Below are positions 1 through 11,306 of a DNA stretch of 64,000 bases, one piece after another. The position numbers were made by a program, and so were the translations under genes. The notes below the pieces were generated by a model that was not told where the DNA came from, searched no databases, and saw only the letters and a program-made list of their open reading frames with translations. Numbering within the stretch: the first letter of the stretch is position 1; each line of letters begins with the position of its first letter. The DNA comes from Tubiluchus corallicola (taxonomy: Eukaryota > Priapulida > Priapulimorpha > Priapulimorphida > Tubiluchidae), in contig JAQGDQ010000021.1 of NCBI GenBank assembly GCA_030141605.1, forward strand, positions 124,001-188,000, written 5' to 3'.

Positions 1-2300
1 CACCGGCCCTAATTGTTTTTTTAATGCTGGGCTCAAACGGAATTTTGCAGATTCTGTTCGGTCGAATTTTACACGGGTGCAAATAGAGACGATAACTATA
101 TTAGCTGTAACTAAGAGAGACGATAACCAAAGCATGCGATGCCATTCATCGACATGACAAGAAGCGTAACTTCCTAGATAAAAACCACTATACGCATTTT
201 AACTGCTGGTTAGTATTACAGTATTATGCTACTGTGTTTTGTAGGGCGGGCCAAATTACAAGTTTGACATTAACCGTTAGCGCAATTTGGCATTGTTAGG
301 TCAATTCTGATCTGATTTAGCATGGCACTGGACAGGTCTATAATACAAGTGAAATGCATCAAATACACATCTTAATGTATCATAATGTGACCCGGGTCAT
401 GATAAAGATCAAATATCGCTAAAACGTCATGATATAAATGGACATAAAAATGCAAAATTTTACTGACACGCTACAGCACTAAACTGACAATGACAAGAAC
501 ATTTTGTTGTCTAAGTGATAACGTCAGTAGGAAGGCATACACAAAATATTACATGTTATGTAGTTAAAGTTTAACCACTACTCCTGTAACACAAAAAACA
601 TCAGGATTCAATCTAACAACATTAGCTGTGGCAGTTTAGCAACAAATCAGCGGGCTTTTCCCACTGGCTAGACGATTGTTAGGAAGAAAATTATTATAAA
701 ATGTTACAAATTATTTGCATTGTGCAAAAAGGCTGATAATAAAGCCCCAGGCTGTTCTTGTTTTTACTATACAGTGAACATACCAAGGAGATTCAATATA
801 TTGTTTAGTATATTAAACCTCCCTGGAACATACCCACATAATATGGCAATGCAGCAATCTGAATAAAACATTTAGTTCCTAAAACAATAGTTTTTCATGT
901 AAGTTGGTTTTTATGATACAGCAAGCAAAGGACACAATTTAGATTCGAGTGATGCTTGACGAACTAATCTTTTGCATTCATTACAAATGCATTTTTCTTC
1001 TATTTGTGATATCTAAAACCATCGCCCAAGTAAAATAAAATAAATTCATGAAATATATGATTAAGTAACTATAAATGTATTAATGATAAGAGACATTGGA
1101 CTGCATTATTTGAAATTTGACGCATCTCAACTTATATAAAAGGCGTCGACTCAACCGAAAATCTAAACCATATGCACAAAGAAAACTTTATAATTGCAGG
1201 AAAAGCTAATTAAACTACTGTACAACAGAATCATTAATCTTCGAACATGCACTTTTGAAGTCATAATCATGTTATGTAGTTTTAATTTTATGTGTATTAC
1301 TGAGCTATTACGTTGACATACAGCTAAAGTTTGAAGTATGTTGTGATCCTTAAAGTCAATTTACAAGAAAGACATAAAAGACAACAGCAAATAAAAAGGA
1401 CAAAGTAGGCAAAAAGCTGCAGCAAAGGTTTCACTCCTTTAATGTATTAGACTAGGACCATCTAATCCAGGTAAACAGTATCATACCGAATACAATGCAA
1501 AAACAAGAATTGGTGTGCCTCGAAATTATAGTTCATGATGCGAAAATCCATCATAGTTAACACAATTTTGGATCATAGCGGTTCTACATAATAAATAATA
1601 AAACTATATAATTATAAAGCAATTTGAAGTACTTTATAACTCGTGCATATGTCTGTTACATACCACTACTAAGACTGTATTTAGAAATATTTGTCTCAAA
1701 TTGTGTAATAAATTAATGACCACACAGGAAGGGTTGTATGACCACACTCAGAATGTAATAAAATAAGCGCGTGTCCATGCTCTACATCTACTTAACAGAT
1801 AACAAGAACATTGGGCACTTTAATGTACTACCATTATAATGAAATATTATCAAACACCAATTTTAGCTTTTAAAGGTTGAAAGTAAATCAAAATTTGAAA
1901 CAAACCAAATTAAGCAAACAAGTTTAACAATTTTACATAACAAAAATAACAAAAAAAGCTCATTTATAATAAACGATATTAAGTGGTCAAGTAATATACA
2001 GTTAAGCTACACTAACAGATCAAAGTAAGACATGCATGTAATTACATATATATAACAGTCAATATTTTGAAATCACAGTAAGGCTAACGATATCTTAAAA
2101 CTTAGGAAACAATTGCTCAGAACTTAAACCTGTAGATCAGTGTTAATATATTTAATATCAACATTCAGCAATAATATGTTAAGCATGGCCAAAAATTAAC
2201 GCAAGTTATCCAGTATTAATTCATAACATTTACTGACGAGATTCTCCGTGACAAAGCTGTTCAGTATTGAGACAAATGACAAAACTGATTAACTTGTAGT
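1..2300. other. AT-rich stretch without a recognisable gene
   Basis: No reading frame of convincing length or composition is present on either strand, and I see no exon with plausible splice borders. The sequence is AT-rich with short homopolymer and TA runs. It lies downstream of the IRF2BP-family gene, which is read leftwards, so the right-hand part could belong to its 3' flank. Confidence 0.6.
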
Positions 2301-2816
2301 AATTGTTGATAAACTTTTATTTTATTAAGTGTTTACTAGGAATTTCGCTCAGTTAATAACACCAACTGACTACTCTGCTTGAGGCACGCCACATATTTAC
2401 TTGGCTAACTCGGGAAGACAGCAGCAAGCGCTTGGCATGAATCCAAATGTTTTTCCACGTACAATGTTAGCAGCTATTTATATGCTGAGCCGCCAGCACT
2501 TTCCACTGCCGCCATTTATACATGACGTCATGGCTAGGAATGAATCAACCATGCAGCTGACTGAGCCTATTGACTACGTGTTCAATGCGTGGCCAGCAGC
2601 TGCAACACTGAGCCGAGCCTAGAGCACATGCCCTGGCATATACTGCAGTGGTATGTGGAGTTGCAGGCAAGTGCATATATAATTCCAACAATATTGTGTG
2701 GTAGATGTTACATTTAACTGTTCCCTCGCTGAATGAACAACATAAACATTTGATTAAGTATTTACACATTTTACATGCAGACAATCATTGAGTCTTTAAA
2801 ATTAAATAACAAAAGT
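2301..2816 (-). other. Probable 3' UTR of the IRF2BP-family gene
   Basis: About 500 bases follow the stop codon of the IRF2BP-family gene on the minus strand. Near 2315-2330 the minus strand contains overlapping AATAAA hexamers, which would make a natural poly(A) signal. A perfect TGACGTCA palindrome sits at 2523-2530. The UTR assignment is inference from position and the hexamers; no transcript evidence is available. Confidence 0.4.
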
Positions 2817-5800
2817 TCACGAGTCTTTTTCCTTTTTCACTTTAACTTCGTCGCCCAGAATAGTACTGATCTCTCCCTGCATGAAAGCCCACGGTACGTT
2901 AGACCCAACCAGAGGGCACTTTTCACCGCTGGGACAGTATACTTCATTACCTGCCCCTTGCCGTTTGATGCTGTCTCGGGAACAAGGAAAGCAAAATTTG
3001 TGATGAGATATAGAAGGGCATTGGACAAAATGCGTGTCCTCTAGTCGTTCGTGACACAGCGTGCAGGTCAACATTGCACTCAAGCTGCCATTACTGCTGC
3101 TGTTGCTGGTCCCAGAATCTGGAATGCTTCCATCTACGGCAGGTCCACCATTTATCCGCGAGCGTTGAGGAGAATGAGGGCTCCTTCGCATATGTATGGC
3201 ACGCCCATTCATACTGCCAGCACCATCTTTTGGAGATGCCTCTTGGCGGGGAAGATTCTCGGCCACAGACATCAGAGCTGCCATTGGTGACGGTCCAACA
3301 TGGGGAGGTCCAGACGCGCTGGTTTCAGGTGGAGATCGGCTAGTGCTAGCAGGCGGCAAAATTGGACCCACATAACCTGCAAAAGATAAGAATTACTTGC
3401 TTAAGTATTACTGGCTTATTTGTCAACAGGTATAATGTAATTAGGCCAGTAGCTGACACAGTCAAGTGATCACACCCTGCTTTAAGGCAAATGAACTCGG
3501 GCAGCAATTATCATTCTTTACCATCAGAAACCTGTCCGTCAGAACCAACCGGAAAATCTGGAAGTTTGAGTTTATTCCGAATAATTAAATTTGCAATTGT
3601 AAAGAACACAAAGACCATGCAAAGAATATCAATGAGTTAAAGTAAGAGAAATAAAAATGAGGAATAAAGAAGAATTAGAATGACTTGCACGCAGAGTTCT
3701 ACACAAAGCACTATTAAAACAGGGTTTTCTTAAGTTTATAATAGGGTCATTCTATATCAAATCATCTAGTGGTCACAAGGTGACCATTTCAGAATTGCTT
3801 GAAAAAATTCTCAAAAATACCTCGGTACCTATCACGAATACATGCAAAATTTTAGAGCCCAACTGCTTCTAGTTCTGGAGTTCTGGTGTATGCCATTTAT
3901 TTTTACTCGCAAGTGCCCGATTTACGTTTTTAGCATGTTTGAGCTTCTATATCTTAAAAAAATAAATGTGTTATCGTGCTAACAATGTATACTGTGGATA
4001 AACACTACACCTGCGTTTCATGCTGGAAGTGTCAAAATACTTCTACCTTATTTGGTTTTTAAATAATTATGTCATTTCAAAAACTAAAATTTTATCATCA
4101 GAGATTACAAATTATAGATTTTCAGAAGCCACAGCACAGAAACAAAGAATTTGATTATATTACAGGTATGTATTAACCTGGTGACACTTAGTGAATTGCT
4201 ATATTTGCTACGCAAACGAGGGGAGGTCATTTTTCGTCATTAAGTTTTCGGAAGCATTTTTAGGCACTCACAACTTGTTCATCCGTGTAGGTACTCAACT
4301 ACAAATGTAACGATTCACTAGCTTCTTTGTTTCTGTGCTGTGTTTCTGAAAACCTGTAAATTGTAATTTATCATAATAAAATTTGAATTTTCGAAACGAC
4401 ATATCTAAAAAACCAAATAAGATAGAAGCATACTGACACCTCCAGCATGAAACCCAGGTGCAGTTTACCCACAGTACACATATTTAGCTCCATAAAACAT
4501 TTATTTTTTAAAATGTAGAAGCTCAAATATACTAGGAACGTAAATCGGGCACTTACGAGTAAAAATAAATGGTATATACCTTATTTAAAAAAATCAATAA
4601 CTCCAGAAGCAGGAGTTGGGCTCTAAAATTTTGCAAGTATTCATCACGGGCACTGAGGTATTTTGGAGAATTTTCTCAAGCAAATCTGAGATGGTCACTC
4701 GAGTTTTGAAAAATCTGGGTGAATTGACATGGAATGACCCAATAAGAATATTAATTAAAACATAATAATTTAAAATAAACATGATCATAAAGAGTACAGC
4801 TACATTTATTCATCAGTGTTCTTACAAATGTACAAATAAACAATGCCCTTGATGATTCCTACTAGGTTGATAGAAAAAATAAAGAGCAAAAAATATATAT
4901 TCAATCAACCAAATAGACAAAAAAATGATTGGTTATGCACCGACAAAAATTCAATAAAAATCTAAAACAACCAGACAGCCCAGATGAAAAATGATGTTGC
5001 ACAGAATAATTCAGGTAATTAGTTGCACAGAAAAAATGAAAATGAGTTTTAAAGAAGGAAGGGCAGTGATAGCCAAGAGGCATGAAAACTGGTAGCAGCA
5101 TTAATCAACACGGTAATGTGCTCCCACAGATGTCAAATGTGACACAACATTGAAGTTTATGCTCTCGAACGTTATGCTTGTTAGCAACGTCATACTTCAT
5201 GAAACAAACATGAATGCACATAATAGGGCAAACCATGAAAAATTTAAATACTAAAACATGGGAGACTGGAGAGATTTTCAAATTGCTCCATTATGTCTTG
5301 CCAGTCCAACTATAAAGTTAGCGGTTGCACGGACAAAGTGTCTGTAACCAATTATAGCAAATTTTATACACTATAATATATATATATATATACATAATGC
5401 ACTGTCTGACTTACTGGTTAGCACTCACTATAATTCAAAGCAAATTCATGTGACCACGTACTTAAAAATGCTGAATTAGTTTAGCCAATCTGCATACAAT
5501 AAAAGGGTAACTAGTATTGTTTTTTTATGTATAGAAATTTTTCCTATTAGTTCATTTAGAGTTTTATTAACTGTTCTAAGATGGCAGTGATTTGGTAACT
5601 TCTTCTCACTATTCCTACACAAACTGTCTAAAATAGGAAATTTGAAATTTTGTTTAATTTTCTGTGTCATTTATTCATATGGACTAACACATTTTTTAAA
5701 GTCACTGTAAACCAGCAAACCAGCATAAGAGTCCCTGCCATAAAGCAGTCAGCATTACGAAACTCAAGTCACTGGCCTTTCAAGAAAATAAGTTTTCTTA

Positions 5801-6754
5801 TGCTGAAATCGTGTGTAATAATCTAGTTCAAAAGCTGTGTATAACGCAATTCAGCATTCAACAACAGTAACATTGTAAGAGGGAAGGTCACTCTTAACAC
5901 TGACGCGCAGAGGCAGGTATGTTGTGATTATTGATTCAACTGATTCGAATAAAAAAGTAACTGCGTGAAACAATTAGTTTAACTAAAAACAACTGTCATT
6001 GATTAGGCGTGAACTGTAAACAAAAAATGTATTTAAGTTGTATTTAATAAACAAGAGGGATGATAGTTTCAGTTAAAAAAAAATTCGACTCACCTCTATC
6101 GTACGGAAACGCATGTGACCTTGGCGCGTCCTTGATGAATCGCCCAGTTGTGTCCCGATTCTGACCCGGGGTCACTTGTGGTCCGGGGCGATCTGTGTCT
6201 AACATCGGCCGCTTGTGTAATGCATCCGAACTCGGACCGTCGTCATCGACTGTACGTTTCCCTGTAACAATGCTAGCTGGCAAAGAGGTAGGAATCGGAG
6301 GGAGACCATTTATACTGTGTATAGACCGGGGACTGGCCCTAGACTCACCCCCCTCAACGTCTTTAATCGGCGCGCTGATACCAGCCACACTAAGCATCCG
6401 CGGCATGGGGTATTCCATCATGGAACCCCTAATTCGACTGTCAGGTATAGAGTATCGTTCACTAGATAAATGCGGCCCAGGGGGGCCTCGCAACGGTGGC
6501 ATGACGTCACTACTATCGTGTCCCATTCGTGGACCGTTCACTATGGGAGGCTTCATCACTGCACGCGAGTCTTGAAAACCATGGACTCGTTTCATCTGGC
6601 GAGCACCTTCCAAAACTAATTCAATTCTGTCCGCTCCTTCGTAATTTACACATCCGCGACACACAGGTTCAGAAAAATCATGTAACATGGCCCATGGTGT
6701 ACGCGGCAAGTCACATAAATAACAGTGCTGCCTGTGAGTTCGTAACAGCGACAT
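2817..6754 (-). CDS. IRF2BP-like: IRF2BP-family zinc finger / RING protein (two exons)
   Basis: Interferon regulatory factor 2-binding protein family: nuclear co-regulators that also have a RING-type C-terminus. Coding exons are 6754-6094 and 3376-2817. Exon 1 ends in GTGAGT, exon 2 follows TTTTGCAG, and the split Gly codon (G|GT) restores one frame of 406 residues. The N-terminal C4 zinc finger uses C10, C13, C31 and C34, followed by the family block [19 protein letters not shown] and a helical segment. The C-terminal C3HC4-type RING runs from about residue 323 to 376 (C325, C328, C340, His345/346, C349, C352, C368, C374) and ends in a lysine-rich tail. The middle is Pro/Ser/Gly-rich and low in conservation. 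Vertebrate members are longer (roughly 580-800 residues), so this is a compact form. I cannot say which of IRF2BP1, 2 or L it equals; a single pre-duplication copy is likely. Confidence 0.93.
3744..4740. mobile_element. Fold-back DNA transposon (MITE-like) with AATA target duplication
   Basis: Two arms of about 410 bases (3744-4150 and 4323-4740) are imperfect inverted copies separated by about 170 bases. The termini match as GGGTCATTCTATATCAA on the left against GGGTCATTCCATGTCAA read inward from the right. The element is flanked on both sides by AATA (3740-3743 and 4741-4744), a 4-bp target-site duplication. There is no transposase frame, so it is non-autonomous. GGG ends with 4-bp duplications are compatible with Sola- or Chapaev-type elements, but the superfamily is not established. 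It lies in the IRF2BP-family intron. Confidence 0.85.
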
Positions 6755-7190
6755 ATTGACGATATTTGGGAAATAATAAAAGCCTTCTTGTTCGCCTGAG
6801 ATTTTTCTTCACATAATATCCGCTGGAAATACAGCGCAACAAGCTTACACAGACAGAATCAACAACACGTAATGCTCGGGCTAGTCAGCAGACAGGATGC
6901 AATGCACGGCTAGAGCGCATACCATGCGCAGTGGAGTGTAGCCGTGCAATAGCGCGGAGCAAGGCATGATTACAAACAAAGACGCACCGCCAGCACCAAT
7001 GTCAGCGCCTCGAGGTCACTCGAGGATTTTGAACGCTCAAGAACGCCAGTCACTAACCAGCTTGTTGCCCTGGGCGGTTAGCGAAGCGTCCAAGCGTTGC
7101 GTCGATTCGAACCACTGATCTCGAAAGAATTGGTATATTGCCACATAAAGGATTGCTACATTGCTCGGTGAGGCTCGCTACCCCAATGAC
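6755..7190 (-). promoter_or_regulatory. Probable promoter / 5' UTR of the IRF2BP-family gene
   Basis: Immediately upstream of the IRF2BP-family start codon the sequence becomes noticeably richer in GC and CpG than its surroundings, especially 6840-7110. It contains a nested inverted repeat: TGCACGGCTA at 6903-6912 pairs with TAGCCGTGCA at 6939-6948, and inside it GCGCAT (6915-6920) pairs with ATGCGC (6924-6929). The GCGCAT/ATGCGC halves resemble split NRF1-type half sites. Promoter identity is inferred from position and composition. Confidence 0.45.
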
Positions 7191-8927
7191 AAACAATAAT
7201 GAGCGCAGACCGTACAACAGCAATTAGGAATTGTGCACTGTTAATGTCCACAAAAATGAAAATGCTGTCTTATAAGTTCACGTTCTTGAAGGTGAAAACA
7301 ACGAGAAGAGCTAATACCAGCCAGACTTCCAAAAGATCACCCACGAAAGAGCAAATTCGCAAGAAATGGTCCATGCCTAGTGACCCATATCCACTTTATC
7401 ATATCCATGCCTAAAGTGACCCATATCAATGACAAAATGCACATAATACCAAAGAAACTATTTGATCTCTTCAGGTGGAACTATGATTCACAATAACATT
7501 ATAAGATGCAATGAATTAATGTAGTAACTGTATTGTGATTTTTATCTGCGTATGTTCTACCGCAAAACAGGTAAACCATAATGTGGGGGTGCACTTGTGA
7601 GGCCTAGTTATTGGTTGACTTTAAATGTTCTAGACAGTGCTTGCATGGTCAATGTGTGCAGCATTGGTGTCATGCTAAAACTGGTCAATCTTAAAACAAT
7701 TCCCGATAAAATTCGGTCGATAAAAACGGGAATTCCCCCGTACTGAACAAGGGGGAACCTCTGTCTCTGTCAGCCCTGAACTCTTGGAACACCTCTGTAA
7801 GTTTAGTAAGCTTATCTTCTTCTATGACCGTTACGACCCTGAAGCAGTGTTTAGAAACGAAACCTGACTCATGAAATATTGCCAAAGAAACAGATATAGA
7901 TGTGACGTCAAATGAGCGCTAATATAGTACGACTTTTCGGAATAACAGATGTGTGCATGTAATTGTTAATCTAATAAATGTTCATCTTGACTCTACACTT
8001 CATGGTTCTAACTATTTTTGAATACATTCAGTAAAAGTAAGTTTGGCTACCAAGCAGGTACAAATCACTTGGAAAAAAACTAAATCAAATTATACGATCA
8101 GAGTGACACTAGTTTACAGTACTGAATGTTTACAATTTTTGAGACTCAAACACCTCATACGTTGCACGGTAAGCTTTTGAGTTGAAGACTTGAATGTTAA
8201 AACAAGACCTCGGGGTTAAGCACCGTCGTTGAACTTTCGAACATTTGTTTGTTTGCATATATTTAACACTACCTGTTCAAACTACGAGTACAATGACGTG
8301 TTAAAGTCACACAAAAGAGTCATTCATACCGAAACTTAGACTTTAATATAACTAAGTAGGTTTGCTTACTAGGCCTCTACCACTTAGAGTTAATACTGTC
8401 CTCACAAGTTTTGTTGATCTTAATAACTGTACTTTTTACGTGATAGTTTCTCTGTGTACACGTATTTATTAATTTACAAATCAATATAATAATAAATAAA
8501 TTATTACCTGTTGCAATAGCTATATGACACGGATACGACTCGTTTGTAGGTCTGATGCTATATTTTTATATAATGTGCCATAAAGTGAGCAGGCATGGAA
8601 CCATAAACATTATAAGAACTACTACCGGAATGCGGTTATACAGCATTACGGTACCCAATATTTGTGGCACCCGTTCCGGAAGTTACCTTATTATCTGTCC
8701 AGATGTTGTGCCGAAATTCCCAAGGAACTCAATAGCATTTTCTTTCAGTAAATAGATAAAATGTTTGTATGACGTCATTCCCGACAGTAGCACACAGACT
8801 CAATTTGTTTGAAGGGTGCCTAATTAGTATAATTAATAAAAAAGAGAATTCTTAGAAGTAAATCGCGACACAAGAAGTTACCAAGTAACACACAGTAACC
8901 AAGAAGTTAAAGGATGACTTCAGAAAC
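7191..8927. other. Spacer without a recognisable gene
   Basis: Only short unconvincing reading frames are seen. Noted items: a short local duplication of a CCATGCC...GTGACCCATATC motif at about 7370-7430, and a perfect CRE-type palindrome TGACGTCA at 8770-8777. Confidence 0.5.
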
Positions 8928-8985
8928 ACTACTACTGCTACTGCTACTGCTAGTGCTACTACTACTACTACTACTACTGCTAGTG

Positions 8986-9054
<69 letters not shown>

Positions 9055-9082
9055 TTCATTATTATTATTATTACTACTACTA
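8928..9082. repeat. (CTA)n / (TAG)n trinucleotide microsatellite
   Basis: A run of CTA/ACT units interrupted by CTG and GTG variants at its left end, passing into ATT units before returning to ACT. On the minus strand it reads as poly-serine in one frame, but that frame is only the repeat and is not a gene. Confidence 0.95.
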
Positions 9083-11246
9083 AGGCTGCATAAGGGTAGG
9101 GGACTGGAGTAGGACAATACAAAGCACCTCAGAACAGAATAGAACGCAATACATTTGCAAATTAATAATTAACCAACAGCGATGGCACAAATTTATAATA
9201 TGACTTTACGATAAGCCTTTAAAAAGTGAAGAAAGTGAAAATCTATAACCCAGACAAAATATGCAGCATTAAGAGGGACTTTTCAAGCGACCCTTGCTAA
9301 ATTTCTTTAGAAGGTTTTGCTCTTGACACAGAGCTAACAGCTGTCAATAGAACACATTTTCGCGAAACACTTATTATGGACAGATTAGTAATTAGCATGT
9401 TGTGCTGTTGTTGTTTTCAGCATTTTGGCTTGCGTGTTGCACGCATCAATTCGACAATGCCTGCCGCATGATTAACGACCACAAAGTTTCAACCATCTGA
9501 AATCGTTAAAACCCATTGCGGGTGGCTAATGTAATGGCATGTGACGCGGCAGTTGCGTGCAAAACAACGCCATGCAACGCCATTGTGTCATTACGGCCCG
9601 ATATAATTCGCTCTAAAGCCTTTCTGCTGCTTTCATCATTCTATGTATATAATAACTGTTAATTACTATCATCCACGTAATTTCATTTTACTGTTGACAC
9701 CTAGTATCGAAAGAAAAATAGTCAACAAACCAACTTCGGACTGAACGAGTGGAATCTCTGAATCGCAATTAATTGATAAATCAATCAAGGCAGGCATAAT
9801 TACTGCCCAGCGTGTCTTAAGTGGCAAAGCAATGACTGCGTACGTGACATCAAAGGCAGCTAATGCGAAAAAGTGCCAAGTGACCTTAGAATCGATGTTG
9901 TTTTATACGTGACGGCACAGTTCTACTGAGAGGAGTGCAGCCAGTGGAAAAGAGCCCAACGGATCCAGAAACTAGTAAATTGGAGAGCTTTTTTACTGAT
10001 AGCTTTAATAGGAGCGGCATAACCAGTTAAAATAAAACGAGGTTGCAAAATCAATTGACTTAGTAGTTTTTGGGCTTACAATGGGGAAAGGCATGAAATA
10101 GGGCCTGGGCCTACGAATCAATTTCACACTGTCACAGTTTCATCCTCTTGGCATGTTGTACATGTGCAAGTCCACCCTATTAGAAAAATAATTCTTGGGT
10201 TCAGGAAATGTTGCTGTCACTCAGTGATAAAGTAAGCCCAAACAAATTGGCTTTGAAATCATTTATGGAAAAATCTATTTGTGAATTAATCATTTAAAAA
10301 ATGCCAAGGCTGATGTGAGACTGAAAGCGCTGGAGATACAAAATTCATAATCAATAGTTTATGGCATGTTTAGCGATTTCTTCAGTTATAGATTGCTTTA
10401 TCATGAATTGCTTCATGAATAGTTTCAAAATCGATACTAGCACAAATATTTTGCTATACTCAAAATCGATCAGTACATGTATCTTTTACCCAATTTTTTC
10501 CTTGTTTAACGAATGGCGTCTAACTTAAAACGTGCTTCTGAAATTCGTTTCTTATTAATTAGTAATCGATAATTGGTTAGTAACTGGTTGCCAAGTGATC
10601 TGTAATAAACTCCAAAGGAATGATACACCAAAAAACTATACATAATAGACCCTAGACCCCTCGCTTTGTTCTGATACGAGGTAAAATGGAGTTTGGCGAC
10701 TGCAGAAGGAATAAATGAATATAATTATTGCACGACAAATTTAAAGAATCTTAATGAGCATAAACGTTGTTTTCCACTCAAGGCCGTAAAACTATAGGCG
10801 TATTAATTACAGCCCGACGTACGTGACAAAAGGCCACCTATCGTCACGAACCGCTCGCTTATTTCACGAAATCCATCTGGACGTGACGCACGGCGAAGTT
10901 TGATATATATACGCTCTTGTGTAATTCATACTGTTGTCAAGTAGTGAGCGAGCAGGCACGCGCCGACAACAATTAATGTTACTGAAACTGTGGCAAAAAA
11001 TTCACCGAGTGCTATCTATGCATGAAGTTATAAGATTACTAGTTTGAAGTTCATACGTTCGTTCATACTATCTCCCTTTCCATTAGACAGCCCCCTATCT
11101 CGACGGCCTTCTTCCCTGTTTACTGTTGGATAGCCTGTCTGACTGCATCTCTTCTGCTGCAGGCTATCTGATTGAACGTTTGCAGTTGTGAACTTTGTCA
11201 CTTTGCCTCCCTTATTGATAAAATAAATTTATATCTTTTTATAGAC

Positions 11247-11250
<4 letters not shown>
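9083..11250. other. Spacer without a recognisable gene
   Basis: No convincing coding exon on either strand. A TATATATA stretch at about 10903-10911 preceded by a CpG-richer segment (10815-10900) looks promoter-like, but the only following frame is 23 codons, so no gene is called. Confidence 0.45.

Positions 11251-11304
<54 letters not shown>
11251..11304. repeat. (TC)27 dinucleotide microsatellite
   Basis: Perfect uninterrupted TC dinucleotides for 54 bases, flanked by AAA on the left and CCAG on the right. Confidence 0.98.

Positions 11305-11306
<2 letters not shown>

Noticed and set aside
4594-4788. 64-codon frame on the minus strand
   Set aside because: Lies in the right arm of the fold-back element and does not resemble a transposase.
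7095-7125. GATTCGAACCAC, resembling a tRNA T-arm on the minus strand
   Set aside because: No A box or D-arm at the right distance and no matching acceptor stem; the cloverleaf cannot be formed.
8907-9122. Poly-serine frame on the minus strand
   Set aside because: Entirely a CTA/TAG microsatellite.
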